A stretch of DNA of 11,675 bases from UBA2922 sp035352555 (GTDB taxonomy: Bacteria; Bacillota; Clostridia; Oscillospirales; Oscillospiraceae), in assembly GCA_035352555.1 (NCBI GenBank), contig DAOPXW010000060.1, positions 1 through 11,675 on the forward strand, written 5' to 3'. A program made the translations under genes and the position numbers. Shown piece by piece: positions 1-7,200 of this stretch. Each line of letters opens with the position of its first letter. The first letter of the stretch is position 1. Below the pieces are notes generated by a model that was not told where the DNA came from, did no database searches, and worked only from the letters and a program-made list of their open reading frames with translations.

Positions 1-72
1 CCATAGCTCATCTGGTAGAGCGCCACCTTGCCAAGGTGGAGGTAGCGAGTTCGAGTCTCGTTGGCCGCTCCA
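1..72 (+). tRNA. tRNA-Gly (anticodon GCC), 5' end cut off by window edge
   Basis: The anticodon arm is seen directly: stem CCACC / GGTGG around the 7-base loop TTGCCAA, giving anticodon GCC (glycine). The T arm carries GTTCGAGTC, and the 3' acceptor strand TGGCCGC is followed by discriminator T and an encoded CCA at 70-72. The matching 5' acceptor strand would be GCGGCCA, so about four bases (GCGG) lie before the window. A terminator hairpin follows 3 nt after the CCA. The encoded CCA is usual in Firmicutes. Confidence 0.96.
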
Positions 73-75
73 TTC

Positions 76-107
76 AAAAAACGACTTGCCATGGCAAGTC
101 GTTTTTT
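76..107 (+). terminator. Palindromic intrinsic terminator after tRNA-Gly
   Basis: Perfect 32-nt inverted repeat: an A6 run and CGACTTGCCA mirrored by TGGCAAGTCG and a T6 run (102-107). The symmetry with A and T runs at the two ends means it could stop transcription in either direction. It separates the tRNA from the FAD gene, which must therefore have its own promoter or depend on readthrough; I see no convincing promoter in 108-140. Confidence 0.9.
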
Positions 108-154
108 GGTGTGCTATCTGTAGAAGTACTGGCCGTTCGGAAAAGGAGCAAACT

Positions 155-1552
155 ATGACGACAGACGTTGTAATCATCGGCGCGGGCCCCGCAGGCATCT
201 TTACGGCGCTTGAGATGATCCGCAAAGGCAGCAAAAAGAAGATCGTGCTGGTGGAAAAAGGCAAATCGGTGGAGGACCGCCGCTGCCCCAAGGCCATCAC
301 GGGCAAGTGCATGAACTGCAAGCCTTACTGCCACATTACCACCGGTTTTTCCGGCGCCGGCGCTTTTTCGGACGGCAAGCTCTCCCTCAGCCACGAGGTT
401 GGCGGCGACCTGCCCACGCTCATCGGCGAGGGGAAGGCGCAGGAGACCATCGACTATGTGGACGATATCTATCTGGAATTTGGCGCGGACATGCATATCG
501 AGGGCGTCGGCGATGCGGAAAAGACCAAGGCCATCCGCCGCCGGGCCATTGCGGCCGGGCTGAAGCTGGTGGATTGCCCCATCCGCCACATGGGCACCGA
601 AAAGGCCCACGACATCTATTTGGGCATAGAGCACTATCTCATGGAGCGCGGCGTGGAGATCCTTTTCGGCAGGGAGTGCCGCAACCTCATCATTGAAAAC
701 GGCTTGTGCAGGGGCGTACTGCTGGCCGACGGCGACAGAGAGACCGAGCTCCTGGCCGGAAACACCGTGGTGGCCACCGGCCGCCGGGGCGCGGACTGGC
801 TGGAGAGCCTGTGCACCGAGCACGGCATCGAGCATCAGGCCAGCACTGTCGATATCGGCGTGCGGGTGGAAGTGCGCAACGAGGTCATGGAGGAGATCAA
901 CGACGTCCTCTACGAATCCAAGCTCATCGGCTACCCGGCCCCCTTCAAAAATAAGGTCCGCACCTTCTGCCAGAACCCGGGCGGCTATGTGGCCCAGGAG
1001 AACTACGACAACGACCTGGCCGTGGTCAACGGCCACTCCTTCAAGGATAAGAAGTCGGAGAACACCAACGTGGCCATCCTCTGCTCCCACAACTTCTCCA
1101 TCCCCTTCAACCAGCCCATCGCCTACGCCCAAAAGGTGGGAGAGCTGACCAATATGCTGGGCGACGGGCACATCATGGTGCAGCGCTTCGGCGACATTCT
1201 GGACGGCAAGCGCACCTGGCAGAAGGAATTGAATTTCTCCAACGTCCGCCCCACGCTGCCGGACGCCATTGCCGGCGATATCACCGCCGCCATGCCCTAC
1301 CGCGCCATGATCAACATTATCAACTTTATTCAGGCCGTGGATCAGGTTGTGCCGGGCTTCGCCGCCTATGAGACCCTGCTCTACTCCCCGGAGCTGAAGT
1401 TCTATTCCAACAAGATCAAAATGGACACGGATTTTAATACCAACGTCAGGGGCCTGCACTGCCTGGGCGATTCCTCCGGCTGGACGCGGGGCCTGATGAT
1501 GGCCTCCGCCATGGGTACGCTCATGGGCCGAAAATTGGCCGCGGAAAGATAG
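155..1552 (+). CDS. COG2509-like FAD-dependent oxidoreductase (dehydrogenase family, substrate unknown)
   Basis: A 465-aa flavoprotein. The N-terminal Rossmann dinucleotide motif GAGPAG lies at residues 9-14, with an acidic residue (E34) closing the second beta strand as expected for binding the FAD ribose. A second conserved segment, GFSGAGAFSDGKLS (64-77), and a C-terminal FAD-contact segment GLHCLGDSSGWTRG fit the family of uncharacterised FAD-dependent dehydrogenases known as COG2509; reaction and substrate are not established for it. Four cysteines (C44, C52, C55, C59) sit just before the GFSGAG segment. No signal peptide or membrane segment is seen, so it should be cytoplasmic. The start at 155 is chosen because AAAGGAG lies about 8 nt upstream and the Rossmann motif follows at once; an in-frame ATG at 86 lies inside the tRNA terminator and is not credible. 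It is a single-gene unit ended by a strong terminator. Confidence 0.88.
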   Translation: MTTDVVIIGAGPAGIFTALEMIRKGSKKKIVLVEKGKSVEDRRCPKAITGKCMNCKPYCHITTGFSGAGAFSDGKLSLSHEVGGDLPTLIGEGKAQETIDYVDDIYLEFGADMHIEGVGDAEKTKAIRRRAIAAGLKLVDCPIRHMGTEKAHDIYLGIEHYLMERGVEILFGRECRNLIIENGLCRGVLLADGDRETELLAGNTVVATGRRGADWLESLCTEHGIEHQASTVDIGVRVEVRNEVMEEINDVLYESKLIGYPAPFKNKVRTFCQNPGGYVAQENYDNDLAVVNGHSFKDKKSENTNVAILCSHNFSIPFNQPIAYAQKVGELTNMLGDGHIMVQRFGDILDGKRTWQKELNFSNVRPTLPDAIAGDITAAMPYRAMINIINFIQAVDQVVPGFAAYETLLYSPELKFYSNKIKMDTDFNTNVRGLHCLGDSSGWTRGLMMASAMGTLMGRKLAAER

Positions 1553-1560
1553 ACACAGCA

Positions 1561-1593
1561 GATCGGACGGCTTTTGCCGTCCGATCATTTTTT
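1561..1593 (+). terminator. Intrinsic terminator of the FAD gene
   Basis: An 11-bp perfect stem GATCGGACGGC / GCCGTCCGATC with a TTTT loop, followed by an A and then a T6 run at 1588-1593. It begins 8 nt after the stop codon. Confidence 0.93.
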
Positions 1594-1626
1594 GCCGCCG
1601 GCCGTCCCCTTCGACCGCGTTCCCCG

Positions 1627-1656
1627 TTGACAGGAAACGGGATTCCCCTGTATAAT
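1627..1656 (+). promoter_or_regulatory. Sigma-A type promoter of the TIM-barrel gene
   Basis: TTGACA (1627-1632), an 18-nt spacer and TATAAT (1651-1656): both hexamers match the vegetative consensus exactly. Transcription would start near 1663, giving a leader of about 45 nt. A short inverted repeat (CCCGTT at 1623-1628, AACGGG at 1636-1641) flanks the -35 box and could be an operator, but its arms are only 6 nt and this is unproven. Confidence 0.88.
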
Positions 1657-1706
1657 ATGTATCTAAGTGTAGTCAACAGGCCCGTATGCCCGAAAGAGTG
1701 AATGCT

Positions 1707-2417
1707 ATGGATAATAATCCCAATACCCCAAAACGAAATACCCCCAGCATTGAAAGCAAGCTGCGGCACAACATCGTCCGTTTGCCGGTGGAGATCCGCA
1801 AGGCCAGCGGCATCGTCATCTGGGGCCGCCGCATCAAATCGCTGGTTTTTACCACCGATATCGCCATCATCCGCAACTGCGATGCCGACGCCGTGCTGGC
1901 GGTCTACCCCTTCACGCCCCAGCAGGCCATCAGCAGCTGCATCATCCAAAGCGCCTATATCCCCGTGTTCTGCGGGGTGGGCGGCAGTCTCACCAAGGGC
2001 ATCCGCTCCATCTCCATGGCCAAAGATGCCGAAGCCATGGGCGCGATGGGCGTGGTGGTGAACGCCGCCGTGTCCAACGTCAATCTGGCGGCCATCGCGG
2101 CCACGGTGGACATCCCCGTGGTGGTGACGGTGGTCACCCCGGACACGGATATCGCCGCCCGCATCGCGGCGGGCGCCTCCATCCTCAACGTCTCCGCCGC
2201 GGATAAGACGCCGGGGCTGGTGCGCAAGATCCGGGAGAGCCATCCCGAATTTCCAATCATCGCCACCGGCGGGCCCACGCCGGAATCCGTGGCCGAAACG
2301 GTGGAGGCCGGGGCCAACGCCATCAGCATCACGCCTCCCAGCACCAAGGCGCTGTTTTCCGCCATCATGAAAAACTACCGCGAGCCCGAGGGCAGCCGGG
2401 ATTTCATGGAACCGTAA
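1707..2417 (+). CDS. TIM-barrel family protein (often auto-annotated 'hydrolase'), function unknown
   Basis: A 236-aa cytoplasmic protein with alternating beta strands and helices typical of a (beta/alpha)8 barrel. Strand-like segments include AVLAVYPF (62-69), IPVFCGVGGSL (85-95), GVVVNAAVS (115-123), IPVVVTVVTP (136-145), ILNVSAADK (159-167) and IIATGGPTPES (184-194); the last, with AGANAISITPP (201-211), resembles the phosphate-gripping end of barrels such as NanE, ThiG and TrpC. Close relatives occur widely in Clostridia as conserved proteins without an established reaction, so a phosphate-bearing ligand is inference only. The start at 1707 is preferred over 1686 because GAAAGAG lies at 1692-1698 about 8 nt upstream, whereas 1686 has no good ribosome site; the extra 7 residues would be unstructured in either case. 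It stands alone behind a strong promoter. Confidence 0.82.
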   Translation: MDNNPNTPKRNTPSIESKLRHNIVRLPVEIRKASGIVIWGRRIKSLVFTTDIAIIRNCDADAVLAVYPFTPQQAISSCIIQSAYIPVFCGVGGSLTKGIRSISMAKDAEAMGAMGVVVNAAVSNVNLAAIAATVDIPVVVTVVTPDTDIAARIAAGASILNVSAADKTPGLVRKIRESHPEFPIIATGGPTPESVAETVEAGANAISITPPSTKALFSAIMKNYREPEGSRDFMEP

Positions 2418-2459
2418 AACCGCCGCAAGATCGGCACGATCGAATAGGCCCTTCAGCAG

Positions 2460-2493
2460 GCGGCGGACCCGTATTTTTCGCGGCGTCTGCCGC
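2460..2493 (+). terminator. Weak hairpin downstream of the TIM-barrel gene, possible terminator
   Basis: GCGGCGGAC (2460-2468) can pair with GTCTGCCGC (2485-2493) with one G-T wobble and a 16-nt loop. It is followed only by TTATT, not by a real T run, so termination here is doubtful, but no better structure is visible between 2418 and 2500. Confidence 0.3.
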
Positions 2494-2501
2494 TTATTCA
2501 G

Positions 2502-2538
2502 TTGAATAATCACCCAGAAACTGGTATCCTGATATTAT
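2502..2538 (+). promoter_or_regulatory. Promoter of the SLH/L,D-transpeptidase gene
   Basis: Two overlapping options: TTGAAT (2502-2507) with a 17-nt spacer to TATCCT (2525-2530), or an extended -10 TGATATTAT (2530-2538). Either would start transcription at about 2537-2545, which leaves room for the ribosome site at 2547-2552 only if translation begins at 2564 rather than 2552. Confidence 0.6.
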
Positions 2539-2563
2539 CATTAAAAAAGGGATGGCCTGGGAA

Positions 2564-4594
2564 ATGAAAAACGCCGCCTCCAGACTCCTGTGCCTGCTGC
2601 TGACTCTGCTGCTGCTCACCCCCGCGCTGCCTGTGCGGGCGGAGGGGCTCTATGGGGACGCGTCGGGCCACTGGGCGGAGGCGGCGCTTTTGCGCGCCGT
2701 GGGAGAGGGCCTGCTCGTAGGCTCCGGCGATAAACTGGCCCCGGACGGAGCCGTATCCAGAGCCCAGGCGGCGGTGATCCTCAACCGGGTACTGGGGGCG
2801 GAGGAGGCTGCCGACCTCACCGGAAAGACCGACGTGCCCGTTACGGCGTGGTATTACGACGCCATGGCCAAGGCCGTCTCGCTGGGGTATCTCACCGTGC
2901 CCAGGGCGGCGGTGATGGAACGGGCCATGACCCGGCAGGAGATGTTCGCCGTGCTGGCCGCCGCGTTCTCGCTGAACCTGGCGGAGACGGACGAGACGGC
3001 GCTGGCTGCTTTCAGCGATGGAAGCGGGCTGACCGGCGCATTCCGCCGCGCGGCGGCGTCGCTGTGCGGGCAGGGCCTGCTGGCAGGCTCCGGCGGCAGG
3101 CTGCGGCCCGGCGACAAGGCTACCCGGGCGGAATTTGTGACGCTGCTCTACAGGATCACGGACACCTTCGCCGTGGCCGGCTGCGGGGAGACCGCGCCCG
3201 CGCTGAAAGCGGGGGAGAGCGCCGTGCTGCGCTGCGATGAATTGACTTCGCTCACCGCCGACGGGGCGCAGGCCACGGTGGTCTTTGCCCAGCGCGCGGG
3301 CGACGCGTATTTGAGCCAGCCGGCCTCGCAGGTCATCGTGGGTCCCGGCGGGGGAACCGTGACCGTGGCGGGCAGCGTGAAGCGGCTGGACGTGACCGGC
3401 GCGGGCCGGACAGTGGCGATAACAGGTTTTGTGGAAAAGCTGATCATCGGCGCCGACGCGCAGGTGACCGTCACCGGCGCGGTGGGGCAATTGATTGCCG
3501 CCGCCGACTGCACCGTCACCGGCACTGGCCGGGTGAACAGCGCGGAAGTGCGCGTGCCCACCGCCGCGCTGGCGGTCTGCCCCGGGGGCTATGCCCGGCT
3601 GGGCGGCGTCGAGGCCGCCCTTGACGCGCCGCAGACGCTGGCGGCGGGGGAGAAGCTGACAGTCACCGCCGCGCTGAAAAACGCGCCTGCCGGCGCTGTG
3701 TGCGGCTATACATGGTTTGTGGGCGGCACCGCCGCCGAGAGCGGCGTCGTGCCGGACGACGGCAAATTGACTTATACGCCCACCGTGGCCTATTCCGCCC
3801 ACATGGCCGACACCATGGCGCTGGGCCTGCTGCTGACGGTCCGGACCGACGGCGCGCTGGAGAGCCGGTATTTCACCGCCTCCGTCCAGCTCCAGAATTA
3901 CCCGGCCAGCCACTATTACGGGGCCGACGCGGCCCGGGTGCTGGATCTGGTGACCACCTACCAGTACCCCACCGCCGTGCTGTACGACGGCTGGCTGTAT
4001 GCGGACAGCGCGCTGCGTACCCGCACCCGCTATGTGCCGGCGGGCACGGAGGCCGTGTGCGTTTCCAGCGAGGGCTCCTCGGCTGCGCAGCTCCGCCTGA
4101 CCGACGGCGCTGTGGGCTGGATCTCGCCGGGCAGCATCCGCTGCGCCGCCGGCAATTGCACCCGGAGCGAGGATTATGCCGCCGCCGACAAGGAAATCTG
4201 GGTTAACGCGAAGGACTATACCAGCGCTACCGATTCTCTTGTCTGGGTCAGTCTCAGCTGCCAGAAGGTGAACGTATTCACCCGCGGTACCGGCGGCTGG
4301 GAGCTGTGCAGGACCTTTTCCTGCGCCTCCGGGGCCAATGCCAGCCCCACGCCTACGGGCAGCTATGCCATCAGCTATCACCAGACCCGCTGGGATTACG
4401 GCAGCTACTGGTGCGGTCCCATCACGGGGTTTTACGGCGGCTATGCGTTCCATTCCTGGCTCAACCGGCCCGACGGCAGCGCCTACAACCACGCGCTGGG
4501 ACAGCCCGTTTCCCACGGCTGTATCCGCATGGAGGACGCCGGGGCCCGGTATCTGTACACGCTACCCATGAACACCCGGGTGGTGGTGTTTTAA
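2564..4594 (+). CDS. Secreted wall protein: SLH repeats, beta-solenoid-like region, C-terminal L,D-transpeptidase (YkuD)
   Basis: A 676-aa exported protein. A classic signal peptide (MKN..R, hydrophobic core 8-20, likely cut after VRA at 24-26) is followed by three S-layer-homology-like repeats: about 29-77 (GHWAEAA, VSRAQAA), 85-135 (degenerate, MTRQEMF) and 148-200 (GLLAGSGG, ATRAEFV). SLH repeats bind pyruvylated wall polysaccharide. Residues 260-335 hold four about 18-20-residue repeats of the form V-x-V-T-G. An Ig-like stretch (about 360-445) and an SH3-like stretch (about 455-530) lead to a YkuD domain (about 545-676) with H630 and the catalytic SHGCIR motif (650-655, nucleophile C653). 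YkuD enzymes make 3-3 cross-links in peptidoglycan or attach proteins to it. The start at 2564 is chosen over 2552 because AAGGGA lies 11 nt upstream and the protein then begins MKN, as signal peptides do. Confidence 0.9.
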   Translation: MKNAASRLLCLLLTLLLLTPALPVRAEGLYGDASGHWAEAALLRAVGEGLLVGSGDKLAPDGAVSRAQAAVILNRVLGAEEAADLTGKTDVPVTAWYYDAMAKAVSLGYLTVPRAAVMERAMTRQEMFAVLAAAFSLNLAETDETALAAFSDGSGLTGAFRRAAASLCGQGLLAGSGGRLRPGDKATRAEFVTLLYRITDTFAVAGCGETAPALKAGESAVLRCDELTSLTADGAQATVVFAQRAGDAYLSQPASQVIVGPGGGTVTVAGSVKRLDVTGAGRTVAITGFVEKLIIGADAQVTVTGAVGQLIAAADCTVTGTGRVNSAEVRVPTAALAVCPGGYARLGGVEAALDAPQTLAAGEKLTVTAALKNAPAGAVCGYTWFVGGTAAESGVVPDDGKLTYTPTVAYSAHMADTMALGLLLTVRTDGALESRYFTASVQLQNYPASHYYGADAARVLDLVTTYQYPTAVLYDGWLYADSALRTRTRYVPAGTEAVCVSSEGSSAAQLRLTDGAVGWISPGSIRCAAGNCTRSEDYAAADKEIWVNAKDYTSATDSLVWVSLSCQKVNVFTRGTGGWELCRTFSCASGANASPTPTGSYAISYHQTRWDYGSYWCGPITGFYGGYAFHSWLNRPDGSAYNHALGQPVSHGCIRMEDAGARYLYTLPMNTRVVVF

Positions 4595-4595
4595 A

Positions 4596-4633
4596 ACCGG
4601 GATGCTTCGGAGAAAGCTCCGAAGCATCCCGGT
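4596..4633. terminator. Shared hairpin terminator between convergent genes
   Basis: A 17-bp perfect stem, ACCGGGATGCTTCGGAG (4596-4612) with its exact complement at 4617-4633, and an AAAG loop. The last stem base is the first base (plus-strand view) of the leftward gene's stop codon. Read leftward the hairpin is followed by TTTTAAAAC; read rightward only by CATTCC, so it should work better for the leftward operon and partly for the rightward gene. Confidence 0.85.
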
Positions 4634-5676
4634 CATTCCTGATAGCTGTTGGCCGCAAAAACGTGTCTGGCCAGCCCCTCCGACACGTAGTCGAACATTA
4701 CGCAGCCGTAATCCTTCCCGCTCAGAAGCTCATGCTGAATGAACCAGCCGTTCATTACCTGAGCGTATTTCAGCGGCATGCCGTAGGCGCCGGTGCCCTT
4801 GGTGCTGAGATAATTGAGCAGCAGCGTGCCTTTCTCCGCCTGCGAGTGGTCGATACAATAGGCCACGGCGTTCCACTTGTCCTGGGTGCCGTATGCGTAG
4901 TGATCCTGCACGCACAGTGCGAGATTGTCGCTCACCGTCTGGGTGACGCAGGGGATCCCGGCCACGCCGGAGCCGCCCTGGTCGGCCCAGCAGAAGTTCA
5001 GGCCGGAAAGCCCGTCCTCTCCCGAGCCGTAGCGCCGGGCCAGCACGATCTTGCCCCGCACCTCGTCCAGCGCGGGGTCGCGGTTTTCGGTGTAGAGCCC
5101 GCCGCCGCCGAAGCTGGCCATCAGCGCGTCCTCCACCTGCCGGGCGTCGGCGTCGCCGTGCTCGTGCTTGACCAGCATCAGGATCGTCTCCGTGGGATGC
5201 GCGGCGAGAAAGGCCCGGCAGTCGGCCACAACGGCGTCAAAGCTCAGGGCGTCCGCCGTGAGGCTTGCGGAGGCTTTGCAGTCCAGAAAACTGTGGGAGA
5301 GGGTCAGCGAGACGGTCCCGTCGCCGTTGTCGTGGGTGTTCAGCCGGATATCCAGCACCCGCACGCCCATGTCCAGCTGCCGGGCGATGGAGGAATCCTG
5401 ACACCGGCCGATCAGCGGCAGCGTGACATATTCCGTGGCGCTGTCATGGGTGCCGGGCATGCTGATCTCGCTGAGAGTCAGGGCTCCGTCCACTTTGGCC
5501 ATCCAGTCGGCGGCGGAAACGGATTCCCAGACGCCCTCGTCGGCGTCGTCGCTGTAATCCCGCTTGGCCGGAGTACCGGTGGGGCAATACAGCAGCAGCG
5601 CCCCACCGGCCAGCGCGATCAACACGGCCAATAGGATCCGCAGGATTATTCTGGATTTATGCGTTTTTACTTTCAT
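4633..5676 (-). CDS. Membrane-anchored PI-PLC X-domain-like phosphodiesterase
   Basis: A 347-aa protein beginning with a basic stretch and one hydrophobic segment (about 10-30) that acts as an uncleaved anchor or signal peptide, so the enzyme acts outside the cell. The catalytic landmarks of bacterial phosphatidylinositol-specific phospholipase C are visible in order: SMPGTHDS with H77 and D78, VLDIRL with D109 and R111, LSHSF with H128, and a late VMFDYVS with D329. These match the roles of His32, Asp33, Asp67, Arg69, His82 and Asp274 in the Bacillus cereus enzyme (established knowledge; alignment by eye). The family cleaves phosphatidylinositol or GPI anchors to cyclic inositol phosphate; the true substrate here is not shown. 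The start at 5676 is chosen because AAAGGA lies 9 nt upstream inside the preceding gene, and upstream in-frame starts would add an unrelated tail. It overlaps the alpha/beta hydrolase by 20 nt and is translationally coupled to it. Confidence 0.87.
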   Translation of the reverse strand: MKVKTHKSRIILRILLAVLIALAGGALLLYCPTGTPAKRDYSDDADEGVWESVSAADWMAKVDGALTLSEISMPGTHDSATEYVTLPLIGRCQDSSIARQLDMGVRVLDIRLNTHDNGDGTVSLTLSHSFLDCKASASLTADALSFDAVVADCRAFLAAHPTETILMLVKHEHGDADARQVEDALMASFGGGGLYTENRDPALDEVRGKIVLARRYGSGEDGLSGLNFCWADQGGSGVAGIPCVTQTVSDNLALCVQDHYAYGTQDKWNAVAYCIDHSQAEKGTLLLNYLSTKGTGAYGMPLKYAQVMNGWFIQHELLSGKDYGCVMFDYVSEGLARHVFAANSYQE

Positions 5677-6619
5677 CGTCGATATCCTTTCCGGGACAAT
5701 AGCAATCGAACCAGGCCTCCAGATGGCGATGATAGCCCGGCGTATCCACAAGATAGCTCAGGCCGTGATCCGCGCCGGGCACGGTGAACAGCTCCTTGGG
5801 CGCGGCGCAGGCCTCGTAATTTTCCCGGGAAAACCGGGTGGGGACGAATTCGTCCGCCTCGCCGTGAATAAACAGCACCGGGATCTTGTCGTTTTTCATT
5901 GAGGGCAGCGTGCTGCACTGGTACAGGTCGAAGCCCGCCAGCAGCCGGCACCAGAGATTCAACCCCCACAAAATAGGCCGGGGTTTCAGGTGGAAGGCCC
6001 GCTTGGCCACGCTGCCCAGCTCGTCGCACAGGGAACTGTAGCCGCAGTCCGCCACGGCGGCCTTCACGGCGTCCGGCAGCCCCGTATCCAGCGCCATCAG
6101 TACGGCGGACGAACCCAGCGAAATACCCGCCGCGACGATGGGCAGCCCGGCATAGCGCGCCGCGGCGTAGTCGCACCACATCTTGACGTCTTTCTTTTCC
6201 CTGGCGCCGAAGGTGATATAGCGGCCCTCGCTGTCGCCGCAGGCCCGCTGGTTGGGCAGCAGCAGGGTGAAGCCCAGGTCGTGGTAGTATTGTGCCGAGG
6301 CGCCCAGATCCCGCAGGGGTGTGGAGCGGTAGCCGTGCATGGACAGGAGGACACCCCGGGGCTGGTCGGCCTCCAGCAGCATGGCCCGCAGCTTCAGCCC
6401 GTCGAAGGAGCGCAGTTCCACGGTCTCATAGGGCTGGGCGCGGAACCAGTCGGCACCGGCGCGGATCACGCCGGCATATTTTTTCCAGGTCCGGCCGGTG
6501 GACTCGTCGGTATAGCCGGCCTTGGTCTTCGTGCGGCGAAAGCCTATCAGGAACATCGCCAGCGTAGAGATCAGATACAGTGCCGTCAGGATCAGCACAG
6601 CGAGCAGCGCAATTCTCAA
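5657..6619 (-). CDS. Membrane-anchored alpha/beta hydrolase (YqkD-like), TTG start
   Basis: A 320-aa protein with an N-terminal signal anchor (about 3-27) followed by a soluble alpha/beta-hydrolase domain. The oxyanion-hole segment SMHGYRST is at 93-100, the nucleophile elbow GISLGS puts S167 as nucleophile, HGEADEFV gives D256 and GADHGLS gives H285, so the catalytic triad is complete. The GDSEGRYITFG segment (128-138) is typical of extracellular esterase-like members of the B. subtilis YqkD type; substrate unknown. A GTG start at 6685 is possible but has no ribosome site and would add 22 residues rich in Cys and Arg; the TTG at 6619 has AGAGG 9 nt upstream and starts directly at the membrane anchor, so it is preferred. 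First gene of a two-gene operon with the PI-PLC-like gene, which suggests a joint role in attacking lipids or esters at the cell surface (inference). Confidence 0.84.
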   Translation of the reverse strand: MRIALLAVLILTALYLISTLAMFLIGFRRTKTKAGYTDESTGRTWKKYAGVIRAGADWFRAQPYETVELRSFDGLKLRAMLLEADQPRGVLLSMHGYRSTPLRDLGASAQYYHDLGFTLLLPNQRACGDSEGRYITFGAREKKDVKMWCDYAAARYAGLPIVAAGISLGSSAVLMALDTGLPDAVKAAVADCGYSSLCDELGSVAKRAFHLKPRPILWGLNLWCRLLAGFDLYQCSTLPSMKNDKIPVLFIHGEADEFVPTRFSRENYEACAAPKELFTVPGADHGLSYLVDTPGYHRHLEAWFDCYCPGKDIDDESKNA

Positions 6620-6699
6620 CCCGAATCGCCTCTTTCTCCCGGATTGTAACCCAAAACCTGTGCGCTGACAATCCCGGCATCCCACGATTTAACAAATTA

Positions 6700-6729
6700 T
6701 TGATAACTTTGCGGGCTATTGTGATACAA
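6700..6729 (-). promoter_or_regulatory. Possible leftward promoter of the hydrolase/PI-PLC operon
   Basis: Read leftward: TTGTAT (6724-6729), an 18-nt spacer, TATCAA (6700-6705). The boxes match consensus only moderately. They coincide with the boxes of the rightward promoter, so the two would exclude one another. No better leftward candidate is visible upstream of 6619. Confidence 0.35.
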
Positions 6730-6730
6730 T
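6700..6730 (+). promoter_or_regulatory. Promoter of the zinc-ribbon/DUF5685/J-protein operon
   Basis: An extended -10, TGATACAAT (6722-6730), with a TTGATA -35 candidate at 6700-6705 and a long 19-nt spacer. The extended TG can compensate for spacing. Transcription would start near 6737, leaving a leader of about 55 nt. ATTGT-GAT-ACAAT around the -10 is a short inverted repeat. Confidence 0.6.
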
Positions 6731-6792
6731 ACCATGCATACCAAAATGCGGTGCGATCCGCGTTTCCGATATTCTGATTTCAGGAGCAGACC

Positions 6793-7197
6793 ATGAGAGA
6801 AAAAATGGCCAGATTCATGGCGGGCCGCTACGGCGGCGATCAACTGAACAGATTCGTGGCGGTGAGCGGCTGCGTATTGATCCTCGTCGGCTTCTTTGTC
6901 GGCGGCGTGGTCTCGCTGCTGTTATACTTCGTGTCTCTGGCGGGACTGGTATGGTCGTACTACCGGATGTTCTCCCGCAATTTTGACAAGCGCCGTCAGG
7001 AAAACGCCCGCTACCTCCGCTTCAAGCAGCGGATGAATTCCGACGTCCGTCTGAATAAAGAGCGCTGGAGCCAGCGCCGGGACTATAAATTCTTCACCTG
7101 TCCCGCCTGCCACACCACGCTGCGGGTTCCCAAGGGCAAGGGCAAGATCAACATCGTCTGCCGTAAGTGCGGCAACTCCTTCCAGGGGAAGACCTGA
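6793..7197 (+). CDS. Small membrane protein with C-terminal zinc ribbon
   Basis: A 134-aa protein. Two hydrophobic segments (about 20-37 and 39-56) form a membrane hairpin or two spans; a strongly basic, Arg-rich linker (61-98) follows, which by the positive-inside rule places the C-terminus in the cytoplasm. The end carries a zinc ribbon: C103-PA-C106 and C123-RK-C126 separated by a basic GKGK turn. This architecture is seen in Clostridia next to J-domain proteins; its biochemical role is not known. Start supported by AGGAG 8 nt upstream. It is the first gene of a three-gene operon and ends 3 nt before the DUF5685 start, so all three products are probably made together. Confidence 0.82.
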   Translation: MREKMARFMAGRYGGDQLNRFVAVSGCVLILVGFFVGGVVSLLLYFVSLAGLVWSYYRMFSRNFDKRRQENARYLRFKQRMNSDVRLNKERWSQRRDYKFFTCPACHTTLRVPKGKGKINIVCRKCGNSFQGKT

Positions 7198-7200
7198 ACC

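Noticed and set aside
1..107. Possible phage or island attachment site at the tRNA-Gly 3' end
   Set aside because: No integrase gene and no repeat of the tRNA 3' end was found elsewhere in the window.
74..1588. A 504-codon open frame on the minus strand opposite the FAD gene
   Set aside because: It mirrors the FAD gene's GC-rich third positions, starts in the tRNA terminator, has no domain, and is rich in His, Gly, Ala and Val as antisense frames of GC-rich genes are.
2510..4516. A 668-codon minus-strand frame opposite the SLH/L,D-transpeptidase gene
   Set aside because: Composition is typical of an antisense shadow, while the plus strand shows a signal peptide, SLH repeats and a catalytic motif.
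5580..5600. Possible lipoprotein cysteine in the PI-PLC-like protein (LLLYC after the hydrophobic segment)
   Set aside because: The residue before Cys is Tyr, not Gly, Ala or Ser as a lipobox needs, so a transmembrane anchor is more likely.
4306..5634. A 442-codon plus-strand frame crossing the convergent gene ends
   Set aside because: It runs out of frame through the end of the transpeptidase gene, across the terminator and antisense through the PI-PLC gene; no domain fits.
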